DNA of 64,000 nt from Sulfidibacter corallicola. Its GTDB lineage: Bacteria; Acidobacteriota; Holophagae; Acanthopleuribacterales; Acanthopleuribacteraceae. The stretch is from the NCBI RefSeq assembly GCF_017498545.1, contig NZ_CP071793.1, positions 8,116,256 to 8,180,255 of the forward strand, written 5' to 3'. Each line of letters starts with the position of its first letter. Positions within the stretch are counted from its first letter, which is position 1. Positions 36,216 to 45,395 of the stretch are shown piece after piece. The position numbers and the translations under genes were made by a program. The notes under the pieces were generated by a model. That model did not search any database. It saw only the letters and a list, made by a program, of their open reading frames with translations, and was not told the origin of the DNA.

Positions 36216-36489
36216 AGATACTACCGCAATGATGTCTGGGCGACAGGCGGGCGCACCGCGTTTGCGTTTCGCGGGTTGTGTGCGGCACTCAAGTTTCGGA
36301 GATCAAGGCATTCGATTCGGGGTCGGTTCGACCCGGGTTGGGTCTTGCCGTCGTCAAAACGAATCACGAAGCCAGGAAGGGAGGAAGCCGGAAAGTGCCG
36401 CTTAAGGCGAACCCAATGTGTTTCCATTCCAGGTTTCCGTCATTCCTGGATTCCTGCTTGATTGCCCGGATGAAGCGTCACGCCAACTG
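36216..36489. repeat. intergenic with 165-bp dispersed repeat, copy C (36315-36479)
   Basis: Copy C differs from A and B by scattered substitutions only. Upstream sequence at 36240-36300 (GCGACAGGCGGGCGCACCGC) is also similar to bases before copy A at about 30965-31020, so the duplicated unit may be larger in part. Confidence 0.85.
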
Positions 36490-36951
36490 TCACTCGTGGT
36501 CCATGTTTCGATCTTCCCGGGGCTGGTATACATCGGGTCGGTGGATTTCCATGTATATCTCGGGCTTCGCCAACGAAGCGAATCCGAACTGGTGGTACAA
36601 ACCATGGGCGGTCGAGGTACACAGGACCACCCGACGCAAATCCTTGAACTCCGGATCGTTCATCACGGTTTCCATGAGCCACTTACTCAAGCCGCGGCCG
36701 CGATAGGCCTCCAGGATGTACACATCGCACAAATAGGCGAAGGTGGCGCGGTCCGTCACCATCCGGGCGAAGCCGATGGTTTGGTTCCCATCGAGGAGGC
36801 CGAAACAGACCGAGTTTTGCGCGGCTTTTTCCACGCGGTCCAGGGAGATACCCGGTGACCAGGCACTTCGTGTCAAATACGCGTGCACCGCCTGCAGATC
36901 GATGTCCCGCAGGTCGGTGGTGATGCGAATTCCGGATCGACTCCATTGCAT
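36490..36951 (-). CDS. GNAT-family N-acetyltransferase
   Basis: The 153-residue protein has the GNAT acetyl-CoA binding signature in DVYILEAYRGRGLSKWLMET (residues about 75-95), preceded by strand QTIGFARMVTD and followed by LCTSTAHGLYHQFGFA, the usual Tyr-containing beta-alpha-beta end. Members transfer an acetyl group from acetyl-CoA to an amine on a small molecule or protein. The sequence is similar in style to the sortase-like YjgM/YitI group, whose substrates are unclear. GAGGAG lies upstream of the ATG. It is not in an operon. Confidence 0.9.
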   Translation of the reverse strand: MQWSRSGIRITTDLRDIDLQAVHAYLTRSAWSPGISLDRVEKAAQNSVCFGLLDGNQTIGFARMVTDRATFAYLCDVYILEAYRGRGLSKWLMETVMNDPEFKDLRRVVLCTSTAHGLYHQFGFASLAKPEIYMEIHRPDVYQPREDRNMDHE

Positions 36952-37325
36952 CCTCAGTGAACTCCTCGGCCGAGTGTGCGGGTGCTGCGGGCGGGTGCTG
37001 CGGGGACAGGCACGTGCAACGTGTTACGTTTTAATATGTTGTAAGAGCTTCCCGCTAACCGTCAATCAAAGGGGCAGGGAATGGGGACCCAGGGAAAGGG
37101 GACATCTTGGGTTGGGTCCAGTTGGCGGCCTTCCAAGATGCGCGCTTTTTGGCTTCGCGGCTCATTGAACCGCAATCAAGCGTCAACTCGCGTCGACATG
37201 ACCTCGGAACAGGCCTCTTGAATTCGTGCCCCGACACGGTGCCGTGTTCGCGCTCGGGCGACAGGCACGTGGTGGCCCCCGTAGGGCGGGCACCACGGTT
37301 TGGCGTTCCAAATGACGCAGGGTCG
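36952..37325. other. intergenic; possible remnant of a transposase-like gene on the minus strand
   Basis: About 374 bases. Read on the minus strand, a segment giving MSREAKKRASWKAANWTQPK and, in another frame, VSGKLLQHIKT followed by a stop looks like decayed coding sequence and not random DNA. Short GGGGAC phrases occur around 37082-37105. I cannot assign it to a family with confidence; a REP-associated transposase tail is one possibility. Confidence 0.25.
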
Positions 37326-37952
37326 TTACTGGTCGTCGCAGCCGTCGAAGAAGTCCACCTCGCCGGTTTCCAACGAATATTCGGCACCGATGACCATCAG
37401 GCCGTCGTTCTCAATCAAATCTTCCAGGATTTCCGATCCTTGACGCAGATGATCTGCCGCCAAGCGGACGTTGGCTCGCACCGATTGACGAACCAGGGCT
37501 TCCTGGTCGTTTTTCAGGTCGGTTTCCAGCAGGCTCTCCACCGCGGGTCGCACGCTGTCCACGATCGACAGCAAGTTGGGCGACTTCGTCTCGGATTTTC
37601 CCTGAAGTTCCTGGATCGTGGCGCCCACCGCGCCACACTGGGTATGCCCCATGACGACCACGAGCCGTGTACCAAATTTCGCCGCGGCGAATTCCACGCT
37701 GCCAATGAGTGGCGGCGAGATCACGTTACCGGCGACCCGAATCACGAACAGATCGCCCAAATCCTGATCGAACACCGTTTCAACGGGGACGCGCGAATCG
37801 GAACAGCCGACGATGACGGCGTAGGGCGCCTGTCCTGCAACCAGTTGGTCTCGGCGAGACTGGTTCTGCAGTGGATCGACACTGCGAACCCCCGAAACGA
37901 ACCGTTGGTTGCCTTCTTTCAATTGCACAAGTGCTTCACGAGCTGACTTCAT
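37326..37952 (-). CDS. beta-class carbonic anhydrase
   Basis: The 208-residue protein has the complete beta-carbonic anhydrase zinc site: Cys50 and Asp52 in GCSDSRVP, His103 and Cys106 in MGHTQCGAVG. The catalytic Asp-Arg dyad lies within SDSRVP. It interconverts carbon dioxide and bicarbonate in the cytoplasm, supplying bicarbonate for carboxylations or helping pH balance. I prefer the ATG at 37952 (AAGGA eleven bases upstream, and family similarity begins there); an in-frame ATG at 37982 lacks a binding site. It stands alone. Length is normal for the family. Confidence 0.93.
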   Translation of the reverse strand: MKSAREALVQLKEGNQRFVSGVRSVDPLQNQSRRDQLVAGQAPYAVIVGCSDSRVPVETVFDQDLGDLFVIRVAGNVISPPLIGSVEFAAAKFGTRLVVVMGHTQCGAVGATIQELQGKSETKSPNLLSIVDSVRPAVESLLETDLKNDQEALVRQSVRANVRLAADHLRQGSEILEDLIENDGLMVIGAEYSLETGEVDFFDGCDDQ

Positions 37953-38215
37953 AGCATCTAATTCCTTATTATTCGATTCCATCACTGGGGTGTCGTGTGG
38001 TGCGGATGCAGCGATGCGTGGACACCACCCATGCCGGCAAACGCACACCGTGAAACCCCACTGGGATTGCTTGGACCCAGAGACGAGGGTCACCTTGGTT
38101 CCAACCTCTAGTGGCCCGAATCATAACTTTGGCCTTCCCTCGAATCCAAGCGAAAACGGAACGGATCGGGCAGATCGCGGACGGGAAATCCGGTACCGCG
38201 AATTCGCCCTGGCCG
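37953..38215. other. intergenic, no supported gene
   Basis: Spacer between the carbonic anhydrase start and the end of the HMG-CoA synthase-like gene, both on the minus strand. It probably holds the carbonic anhydrase promoter. No clear terminator for the synthase gene was found. Confidence 0.4.
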
Positions 38216-39514
38216 TCAGGGATTCCGCGAGCCTTGGGCGGGAAGGGTTTCGTTCAGGAACCCATATTCGCGGTGATAGGCCGTGATACGGGTCAAGACG
38301 AGGCTCCCCTTGGCCGTGGCCACTTCGACCGCGCGCGGCACGATCGCCTGTACGTCCAGGACCGCATCGCGCGTACCGAATCGGACCTGACCGCTGTTGG
38401 CCAGAATCTGGTCGTATTCGGCCATCGACAACCGATAGCGCTGGTCCAGTCCCGTACCGATCGCCATGCGGCCCAGCGCCTCACGGCTGCCGGGGTTGAC
38501 CACACCGCTGAAGAACTCGGAACAACAGCCGGACCCGTAGGAAAACACGCCGACGCGGACGGGAACCCGGTAGTCGGCCGCATCGATGGTACCGGCCAAG
38601 GCCAGGTACACCGTACCGCCCATGATGTTGCCCACGCGGCGGCAATAGGTCAGACCGGGCGCCACCCGTCGCTCGAAGTCCGCGTCGATTTCGTCCCGTT
38701 TGGCACGGGCGACTCGCCGCATCATGGTGCGATGCGCGCCCTTGACCATGCCGCCGAACGGCGTGTGAAAGGCCAGGTAGTCGAACGTGTCGCGGAAATT
38801 CGTTTGCGGGACCCGCTTGGCGTACTCGCCGAAGGCCTGCTCGCAGCAGTCCAGGTACGACAACAGGGACAGGTCGGCGTCGCCCATTTCGCTGTCGGGC
38901 GTCGGCCGGCAGGTGTCCATCACCTCGTAGCCGTAATAACCGTGGGCGCCGCGATCGGGGGTGAAGATGACCGGGTTCTCGCCGATCAGCATGGCCACGG
39001 CGCCCGAGCCCGAACTGGGTTCCGCATAGGCCCACTCCGCCTCCTGGGCCTCGGCCACGTCCACCGCCATGAAACGCGAAATGTCGGTGGCGATCACCAG
39101 CGCCTTCGCGCCGGGCGAGGACTGCGCGGCCACGAAATTGATGGCCGTCTGGAAGCCGGCCGTTCCCGCGTAGCACGCGTTCTTCACTTCGAACAAACGG
39201 CAATTGCGGTTGAGGCCCAAATAATGGTGGACGTAGGTGCTCAGCGACTTGCCGAAATCGATGCCCGACTCGGTACAGGTCACCAGCATTTCGATGCGGT
39301 CGCGCTCCGCGGGGGACAGGGCGTCGACGATCGGTTTGGCCGCGTTCACCGCGAAGGTGACCGGGTCCTCGTAGGGCAGGACCACCGATTTCTGCGCCAT
39401 CAACAGGTTTTCAAAGCGTTTGGGATCCAGCTCGCGATGGGTCGCCAATTCGGCCACGTCGCAATAAGCCGTTCCGCCGAAGACGTTCAGCGCCTCCACT
39501 CCGGCGAGGGTCAT
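38216..39514 (-). CDS. hydroxymethylglutaryl-CoA synthase family protein (PksG/BaeG-like)
   Basis: The 432-residue protein has the HMG-CoA synthase catalytic triad: Glu82 in TCTESGIDFG, Cys114 in VKNACYAGTAG and His250 in LAFHTPFGGM. All are present, so it should condense an acetyl unit with a beta-keto acyl thioester. HMG-CoA synthases occur in the mevalonate pathway and, as stand-alone proteins paired with a dedicated ACP, in beta-branching during trans-AT polyketide synthesis. The gene for a carrier protein lies 24 bases upstream on the same strand, favouring the second role. The usual partners (decarboxylase, ECH1/ECH2 enoyl-CoA hydratases, KS) are not in the window. The preceding promoter serves both genes. 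Confidence 0.88.
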   Translation of the reverse strand: MTLAGVEALNVFGGTAYCDVAELATHRELDPKRFENLLMAQKSVVLPYEDPVTFAVNAAKPIVDALSPAERDRIEMLVTCTESGIDFGKSLSTYVHHYLGLNRNCRLFEVKNACYAGTAGFQTAINFVAAQSSPGAKALVIATDISRFMAVDVAEAQEAEWAYAEPSSGSGAVAMLIGENPVIFTPDRGAHGYYGYEVMDTCRPTPDSEMGDADLSLLSYLDCCEQAFGEYAKRVPQTNFRDTFDYLAFHTPFGGMVKGAHRTMMRRVARAKRDEIDADFERRVAPGLTYCRRVGNIMGGTVYLALAGTIDAADYRVPVRVGVFSYGSGCCSEFFSGVVNPGSREALGRMAIGTGLDQRYRLSMAEYDQILANSGQVRFGTRDAVLDVQAIVPRAVEVATAKGSLVLTRITAYHREYGFLNETLPAQGSRNP

Positions 39515-39538
39515 GGGATTCTCCTTGTCGGCATCGAA

Positions 39539-39787
39539 TCAGAGGGCGAGGGCCTTGGCGTGGAGCAAATCGGCCAATTCGCCGAGGTTCTTGGGCCCGA
39601 AGACCTGCACCGCCGGAATGTTCAGGTTCATGTTCTCGAGCGTCATGATCACGATCTCGGAGCGTTCCACCGAGTCGACGCCCAGCTCGACGAGGGAATC
39701 GGTCAGTTGAAAGTCGTGTCCGGCCAGGTCGGGTACGACCTCGGCGACGTTTTTGACGACCATATCGAAAATGGTATGGCGATCCAA
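39539..39787 (-). CDS. acyl carrier protein paired with the HMG-CoA synthase homolog
   Basis: The 82-residue protein is a small acidic carrier with the phosphopantetheine attachment site Ser39 in LVELGVDSVERSEIV. The DSVE form (not DSLE) and the following ERSEI are typical of the free carrier proteins that hand malonyl/acetyl groups to beta-branching synthases. I start at a TTG at 39787 because GGAGGTG lies six bases upstream and the extra residues (MDRHTIFDMVVKNVAEVVPD) complete the usual first helix; an ATG at 39763 has no ribosome binding site. It forms a two-gene unit with the synthase. Confidence 0.85.
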   Translation of the reverse strand: MDRHTIFDMVVKNVAEVVPDLAGHDFQLTDSLVELGVDSVERSEIVIMTLENMNLNIPAVQVFGPKNLGELADLLHAKALAL

Positions 39788-40341
39788 GCAGCACCTCCAC
39801 GGCAAACACAGCCGCACGTTTCGTGAAAATCGACCCCGCCGATGGGTTTCGGAAAGGGTTTTTTGAGGAAGCCCCGGAAGGGGAACCGGGCGATTGACGC
39901 CGTCCAAAAGGCGCCGCCCGAAAGGAATGGGGAAGATGGCGAAATCCTATCACGCTTTTGGGAATTTGTATGTGGAGAGAAAGTAGTGGGTGGTCCCGTG
40001 ACTCCGAGAGGCCCCAACCCGCCAGCCTTTGTTACTTCGGCGGAAGAAGGACGCGTGATGAAAACACCCAAGGGATTCTTCCCGCAAACCGTCGGAGACC
40101 TTTTGGGAAAAGCGGGGAATGTACTGGAACCAGACTGCTTCGATATGTTATTTATCCCGGGTTCTGGGCCGTCTTCCGGTGGGATGCCGCTTTGTCGCGT
40201 TCCTTTTTGATGGGTTTCTGGAAATTTTACTTGCCAAAAGAGTTTTGGCGAGTAAGCTTGGGTAGACGATGATTTGACGTTAATATTTGTCTTGTCATTG
40301 TCACCTTGTCGAAAAAAGGCGTCTTCTCGCGATAAGGGGAT
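39788..40341. other. intergenic between divergent ACP and kinase genes
   Basis: About 554 bases. It must contain the promoters of both flanking units. Open frames in it have no recognisable motifs. The bases at about 40220-40320 are A/T-rich and are the likely kinase promoter area. Confidence 0.45.
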
Positions 40342-43179
40342 GTGGTGGAATTCGATCGTTGGGAAAAGGCGGAAGCCGCATTCCTCGAGGCCCTCGAGAT
40401 GGATCCGACCGACCGGTCGCGTTACCTCGACCGTCTTTCGGCCGAGGATTCCGAACTTCACCGTGAAGTCGTCGAGATGTTGAAGGTCGATGCCGCCGCT
40501 TCCAGCGAGAATTTTTTGGGCAACGCCCTGATCGACTGGAACGATCGCGGCTTGGAGCTCGCGGCGGGCGACCACATCGGGCCCTACGAAATTCGCGAGA
40601 CCCTGGGCGAAGGCGGGATGGGCATCGTCTACCTCGCCGAGCAAAAAGAACCGATCCAGCGCCAGGTCGCGCTCAAGTTGATCAAAGTCGGCATGGACAC
40701 CCGCCAAGTACTGACGCGTTTTCAATTGGAACAAAATACCCTGGCGCGGTTGAACCACCCCTACATCGCCCATGTCTACGACGCCGGCGCCACCGACCAG
40801 GGCCGGCCCTTCTTCGTGATGGAATACATCCGCGGCACGCCGCTGACCACCTGGTGCGACGAGCAGGGTTACGACCTCGGCCGTCGCCTCGAGCTTTTCA
40901 TGCGCCTGTGCGAAGCGGTTCACTACGCCCACCGGCGCGGCTGCCTGCACCGCGATTTGAAACCGGCCAACGTGCTGGTCTGCGAAAAAGACGGCGTCGC
41001 CATTCCCAAGATCATCGATTTCGGCATCGCCAAGGCCACCGGCGGTGAAGTGAATCCCGGCGTGACCGTGGTCCGTTCGGCCGATCCCCAATCGTTGGGT
41101 CTCACCCAGGTCGGTGGGGCGCTTGGATCCTTGGGGTACATGAGCCCGGAACAGGCGCGGGTCGGCGATACCGACGTGGACGTCCGCACCGATGTCTACT
41201 CGCTGGGCGTGATGCTGTTCGAATTGTTGACCGGCGTGTTGCCACACGATGTGGCGCGCCTCAGCGAATCCGGCTGGGAACGGCTGCTGGAGGTGATCCG
41301 TGAGGAAGATGCCCCCAAACCCAGTTCCCTGCCGGGCCTGGCCTACGCGGAGGCGACGGCGATCGCCGCCAAGCGTGGCCTCAACGCACTTCAACTCACA
41401 AGGTCGCTACGGCGCGATCTGGACTGGGTGGTTCTCAAGGCCCTGGCCAAAAACCGCGATCGCCGTTACGATTCCGCCTCCGACCTGGCGCGCGACATCC
41501 AACGCCACCTCGCCGACGAACCGGTCGCCGCCGGTCCGCCCGACGTGTCCTACCGCATCGGCAAATTCATTCGTCGCAACCGCTACGTGGTCACGGCCGC
41601 GGTCCTGCTGATGGCGGGGCTGATCATGGGCGTCGTCGGCCTGAGTTTCGGCCTACTGCGCGCCAAGACCGCCGAGAAACTGGCGCGCGACGAGGCCGAC
41701 CGGGCCTCGCGAACCCTGGCCATGATGGACGAATTCCTGTCTTCGGCCAACCCCGAGGAAAAGGGCAAGGACCTGCGTGTCGTGGACCTGCTCCACGGGT
41801 TCTCCGAGCGGCTGGACAGCGAAGGTGAAGCGCGACCCGACGTCGCCGGCCAGGTGCACCGCACCATCGGCAAGACCTACCTGGGCCTGGGTGTCTACGA
41901 TCTCGCCGAACACCATTTCGAAGCGTCCCATCTATTAATGGAAAGGGCCTACGGACTCGATCACCTGGAAACCGCGGAGAGCGCCTATCAATGGGCCAAA
42001 GTCCTGCGCCTCAAGGGCGAGCTGGCTCGATGCCGGGAATTGGCGAACCGGGTCGTCGTGTCCCGTGAGCGTCAATTGGGACCGTCTCATGTCCTGACTC
42101 GAGCGGCACAGGCACTGCTGGGCCGTGTGCTGCGCATGGAGGGTCGCAACGACGAGGCCCTGCCGATTTTCGAGCGCCTGTACCGAAACGCTCGCCAAGA
42201 AGCCGGTCCCGAGGCCAGGGAAACCCTGAATGCCATGAGCGGCCTGGCCGCTGTGTATCTGCGCAAATCGCGCTTTGCGGAAGCCGAGGAAATCTACACC
42301 GAGATCCTTGAAATCCGGCGAATGCTTCTTGGAGAACGGCATCCCCGCACGCTGGTCGCCATGGTCAATGTGGTGGTCGCCAGTCACGAACAGGGGAAAT
42401 GGACCGAATCGGAAGCGCTCTGTGAATCGGCGATGGAGGCCATGCGAGAGGTCCTCGGCGAAGACCATCCCCACACCTTGCTGATCACCTCCCTACGGGC
42501 CAACGTACACTCGCGGCTCGGCCGTTACGAGCAAGCCGAAGCGATCCTGCAGGCCATCGTGGAAAAGCTCGTCCTCAAGTTCGGGCCGCGTCACGAAAGA
42601 TCGCTGCAGGCGCGCAACAACCTGGCCAATCTCTATCTTTTCTGGGGGCGCTATGAACGCGCCGCCGAACTCCATCAAGAAGTGTATCGCGAGGCGCTTG
42701 CGGCTTTCGGCCCCGAACATGCCACCACGCTGGAGGGTAAGGGCAACTACATTTTCGACTTGTACAAATTGAACCGCCTGGAAGAGGCCGAATCCATGGC
42801 TCGGGAAAGCCTGGTCGTGTTGCGAAGGGTTCTTGGCGACGGTAATGTACGCACGTTGATGATGCACAAGATTCTCGGCGGCATCCTGGTTGCGGCCGGC
42901 CGTCCCGCTGAGGCCGAACACCATTTGCGCGATGCCGAACCGTTGACGACGTTGTTGTCGGCCGAGAGTGAAGATGTGATCGAGCTGAAGCGTCTGCTGG
43001 TCGTCGCCCTGGATCGTCAGGGCCGCAATGCCGAGAGTCGTCTCCTTGCCGGAGATATCCTGCCCGCCGCTCGTCAAATCTGGGGTGAGGGTGATCCTAA
43101 AACTTTGGAACTGGCCAGGTTGGCGGAACTAGCCCGCGATGTGGGAAACAGCGCCAACAGTCCGGATCATTGGCCGTGA
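40342..43179 (+). CDS. transmembrane PknB-type Ser/Thr kinase with TPR domain, second copy
   Basis: The 945-residue protein starts at one of two adjacent GTG codons (40342 or 40345) with AAGGGG just upstream. Kinase landmarks are GEGGMG (P-loop), Lys112 in QVALKLIK, HRDLKPAN (203-210), DFG (226-228) and YMSPEQA, all intact. A membrane helix lies at about residues 415-437 (VVTAAVLLMAGLIMGVVGLS), followed by TPR repeats to the C-terminus, predicted outside the cytoplasm. It is a paralog of the kinase at 22655 with the same layout. Unlike that gene it has no sigma factor immediately upstream; ECF genes lie 2.2 kb downstream, behind two exported-protein genes. Confidence 0.93.
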   Translation: MVEFDRWEKAEAAFLEALEMDPTDRSRYLDRLSAEDSELHREVVEMLKVDAAASSENFLGNALIDWNDRGLELAAGDHIGPYEIRETLGEGGMGIVYLAEQKEPIQRQVALKLIKVGMDTRQVLTRFQLEQNTLARLNHPYIAHVYDAGATDQGRPFFVMEYIRGTPLTTWCDEQGYDLGRRLELFMRLCEAVHYAHRRGCLHRDLKPANVLVCEKDGVAIPKIIDFGIAKATGGEVNPGVTVVRSADPQSLGLTQVGGALGSLGYMSPEQARVGDTDVDVRTDVYSLGVMLFELLTGVLPHDVARLSESGWERLLEVIREEDAPKPSSLPGLAYAEATAIAAKRGLNALQLTRSLRRDLDWVVLKALAKNRDRRYDSASDLARDIQRHLADEPVAAGPPDVSYRIGKFIRRNRYVVTAAVLLMAGLIMGVVGLSFGLLRAKTAEKLARDEADRASRTLAMMDEFLSSANPEEKGKDLRVVDLLHGFSERLDSEGEARPDVAGQVHRTIGKTYLGLGVYDLAEHHFEASHLLMERAYGLDHLETAESAYQWAKVLRLKGELARCRELANRVVVSRERQLGPSHVLTRAAQALLGRVLRMEGRNDEALPIFERLYRNARQEAGPEARETLNAMSGLAAVYLRKSRFAEAEEIYTEILEIRRMLLGERHPRTLVAMVNVVVASHEQGKWTESEALCESAMEAMREVLGEDHPHTLLITSLRANVHSRLGRYEQAEAILQAIVEKLVLKFGPRHERSLQARNNLANLYLFWGRYERAAELHQEVYREALAAFGPEHATTLEGKGNYIFDLYKLNRLEEAESMARESLVVLRRVLGDGNVRTLMMHKILGGILVAAGRPAEAEHHLRDAEPLTTLLSAESEDVIELKRLLVVALDRQGRNAESRLLAGDILPAARQIWGEGDPKTLELARLAELARDVGNSANSPDHWP

Positions 43180-43477
43180 TTTTTTTGGGAGACGTTTTGG
43201 TGGTTTTTCACGAACTTACTGCGAACCTAGATAGAGGGTCGTTTGAGTATGAAAAAGGCGGCTTTTTGAGTGAAAATTGCCGGATTTTAAACTCGTTTAC
43301 GCATTGCATTGTGTACCAGATCCATGGGGTGGCCTCGTCGAGATGAGGGCGGCTTCCCATACCACGCGAATCGATGATGACCGGACTTGCGTCGCACCGT
43401 TCAAAGCGCGTGCGCGCCACCTGGAAGAACCGAATCTTGCCCACGGGCAATTGTTGAAAAAAGTTGGAGAAACACGG

Positions 43478-44215
43478 ATGACCTTTTCTTTTTTGAATGC
43501 TACCAAAACCAGAATCCTCTTTGCGCTGCTGCTGGCGTCGCTGATGCCCGGTCTGGCTGGTGGTTTGGTCGGCGCTGGGCCCGACCCCACCTTCGAAATC
43601 GAAATCTTCGACGATCGCGGTGCGGGCGCCACGAACAGCCCCATCGATCCCGATCTCGAAGGTGGATTGCTTTTCGACCAGGATCGAATCGAAGAAGGCT
43701 TCACGCTGATCTTTACCGAGATTGCGACGGGCGAATACATCCGAATCACTGTCGATGGGAATTACATCCAAATCGACACCAAAGACTCTCTCGGTAATGG
43801 TACTTTGCCCTTCCTGGGCCTGCAGGCCTCCGGTGATGGAAGCCAGGTCGAAGCAGCCGGTTTCGAGTACTTCTCTTCCAATGACATTCTGCTGGACGAG
43901 GATGCGGTCGCCCTGACCGAGCCCCTCAGCGTCGTTGCCGATACCTTCGAAGACATTCCCGTCTACGCGGCTTCCATTCGTTCCGAGGCATTTTTCCAGG
44001 CGCTGAGCGATGCCGCGATTCAGGAAACCTACACCACCACCGGAATCGCCTTTACCAACTGCCACCGAACCGTGATCGACGGCATGCCTTTCCTGGTCGA
44101 CTTCCTGTTCGAGGATGGCAGCGATCTGGATGTGGTGAACGCGTTGAACGACCTGTACCTGGCCATGGAAGATTACCAGAACGCCTGTGACACCCCGCCG
44201 CCTTTCGGCCGCTAA
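43478..44215 (+). CDS. exported protein of unknown function (paralog 1)
   Basis: The 245-residue protein begins with a signal peptide (MTFSFLNATKTRILFALLLA, MPGLAGG). The mature part is acidic and beta-rich with the segment EPLSVVADTFEDIP and a C-terminus (FLFEDGSDLDVVNALNDLYL, AMEDYQNAC) shared with the next gene. No known family is recognised. The two Cys residues near the end may pair. GGAG lies ten bases before the ATG. It follows the kinase gene by 298 bases, and its translation-start neighbourhood is copied before the paralog, so the pair arose by tandem duplication. Confidence 0.72.
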   Translation: MTFSFLNATKTRILFALLLASLMPGLAGGLVGAGPDPTFEIEIFDDRGAGATNSPIDPDLEGGLLFDQDRIEEGFTLIFTEIATGEYIRITVDGNYIQIDTKDSLGNGTLPFLGLQASGDGSQVEAAGFEYFSSNDILLDEDAVALTEPLSVVADTFEDIPVYAASIRSEAFFQALSDAAIQETYTTTGIAFTNCHRTVIDGMPFLVDFLFEDGSDLDVVNALNDLYLAMEDYQNACDTPPPFGR

Positions 44216-44453
44216 TTCGACAACCGACGCCCAACCGGAATCGGCGGCCACTGGCAACCAGGGCCTCTGGATCGGTTGGGTAACCAATGGGACCTGGTCT
44301 CAGCCGTCGGGCATCGACTCATTGCATGGGGACAGAAACCTCGCTGAGACCAGCGCCCCGAGAACCGATACCGCGCCCAATCAGCCGGAAAAACACCGAT
44401 TTTTCCGGTTCCGGATGGGCGCCCACCAGTTACTCGAGTTTGGAGAAACAAAC

Positions 44454-45176
44454 ATGACCTTTTCTTTTCTGCGCACCGTGAAAACCCGATTGCTTTTTGC
44501 GGGCCTGCTGATCTCTGTGCTTCCCGGCTTTGCCGGTGATTGGGCTTTTGCTCCTGCCGATCCGACCTTCACCATCACCGCCCAGGACACGGGCGGCGTT
44601 GGCGCGACGACCGGCCCCATCGACGATGATTACGGGGACGTGCCTCTGGATCCCGATCGCATCTCCAGAGCCAAACGTCTGCAATTCACGGAGGTCGCGA
44701 CCGGTGTGACCCTGACCGTCGAGGTATTCGGGAATTACATCGGTGTCAGCGGAAGAAGCCCGCTCACCATGTTTCAATGGACCACCGTTGGTTTGCAGAC
44801 CTACGGAAACAGGGTTCAGGTTTCCGATGCCGGGTTTCACTACAAGATCGAACGCGTGACGCAAGATGGCGGTGTCGTCAGCATGAGTCAGCCCATCGAT
44901 GTGGTGGCCGATACGTTCGAGGACGTCCCGCACTATACCCGGAGCATCTACTCGATCGCCTGGTTCGACAATTTGCGAACGGCCATCGAAGAGGAAACCT
45001 ACGAGTTCGTGGGCAGTGGATACAATCCCTGCTACCAGGAGATCATCGACAACATGATCCCGGTGATCGATTTCCTTTTCGAGACGGGAACCGATCTCGA
45101 TGTCGTCAATGCCTTGAACGATCTCTACCTGGCCATGGAGCGCAACCAAGACACCTGTTCGAGCAACGCCTGGTAA
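44454..45176 (+). CDS. exported protein of unknown function (paralog 2)
   Basis: The 240-residue protein mirrors the preceding one: a signal peptide (MTFSFLRTVKTRLLFAGLLI), mature DPTFTITAQDTGGVGATTGP against DPTFEIEIFDDRGAGATNSP, VVADTFEDVPHYTRSIYS, and the same C-terminal FLFETGTDLDVVNALNDLYL with AMERNQDTC. The ribosome binding context (GGAGAAACAAAC) is also duplicated. Middle sections diverge strongly, so the pair is not very recent. Function unknown; conservation at both ends suggests a structural core around a variable face. A strong terminator follows. Confidence 0.72.
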   Translation: MTFSFLRTVKTRLLFAGLLISVLPGFAGDWAFAPADPTFTITAQDTGGVGATTGPIDDDYGDVPLDPDRISRAKRLQFTEVATGVTLTVEVFGNYIGVSGRSPLTMFQWTTVGLQTYGNRVQVSDAGFHYKIERVTQDGGVVSMSQPIDVVADTFEDVPHYTRSIYSIAWFDNLRTAIEEETYEFVGSGYNPCYQEIIDNMIPVIDFLFETGTDLDVVNALNDLYLAMERNQDTCSSNAW

Positions 45177-45232
45177 GTACCGGACCGCGGAAATACGACC
45201 TGAACGACCCCAGTAGCGGAGTTCGCTGACCG

Positions 45233-45272
45233 ACGGGATCGCCGCCCAGTGCGTGCGATCCCGTTTCCTTTT
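45233..45272 (+). terminator. rho-independent terminator after the exported-paralog pair
   Basis: ACGGGATCGC (45233-45242) pairs perfectly with GCGATCCCGT (45255-45264) across a 12-base loop, followed by TTCCTTTT. It separates the paralog unit from the ECF sigma gene. Confidence 0.75.
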
Positions 45273-45395
45273 GATAGGGCTTGGCAGAAGCCCGAGGCTG
45301 TTCCAAAATGGGACGAGCACCTGGGGAGGTACCGGCGCCCGAAATCCGCGTCGTGCTCCATGCTGGCTCGATCACCGAAAAGGAGCGGCCGTTTC

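Noticed and set aside
38111..39826. 571-codon open frame opposite the HMG-CoA synthase and ACP genes
   Set aside because: Antisense shadow; the minus-strand proteins have complete catalytic motifs and good start sites.
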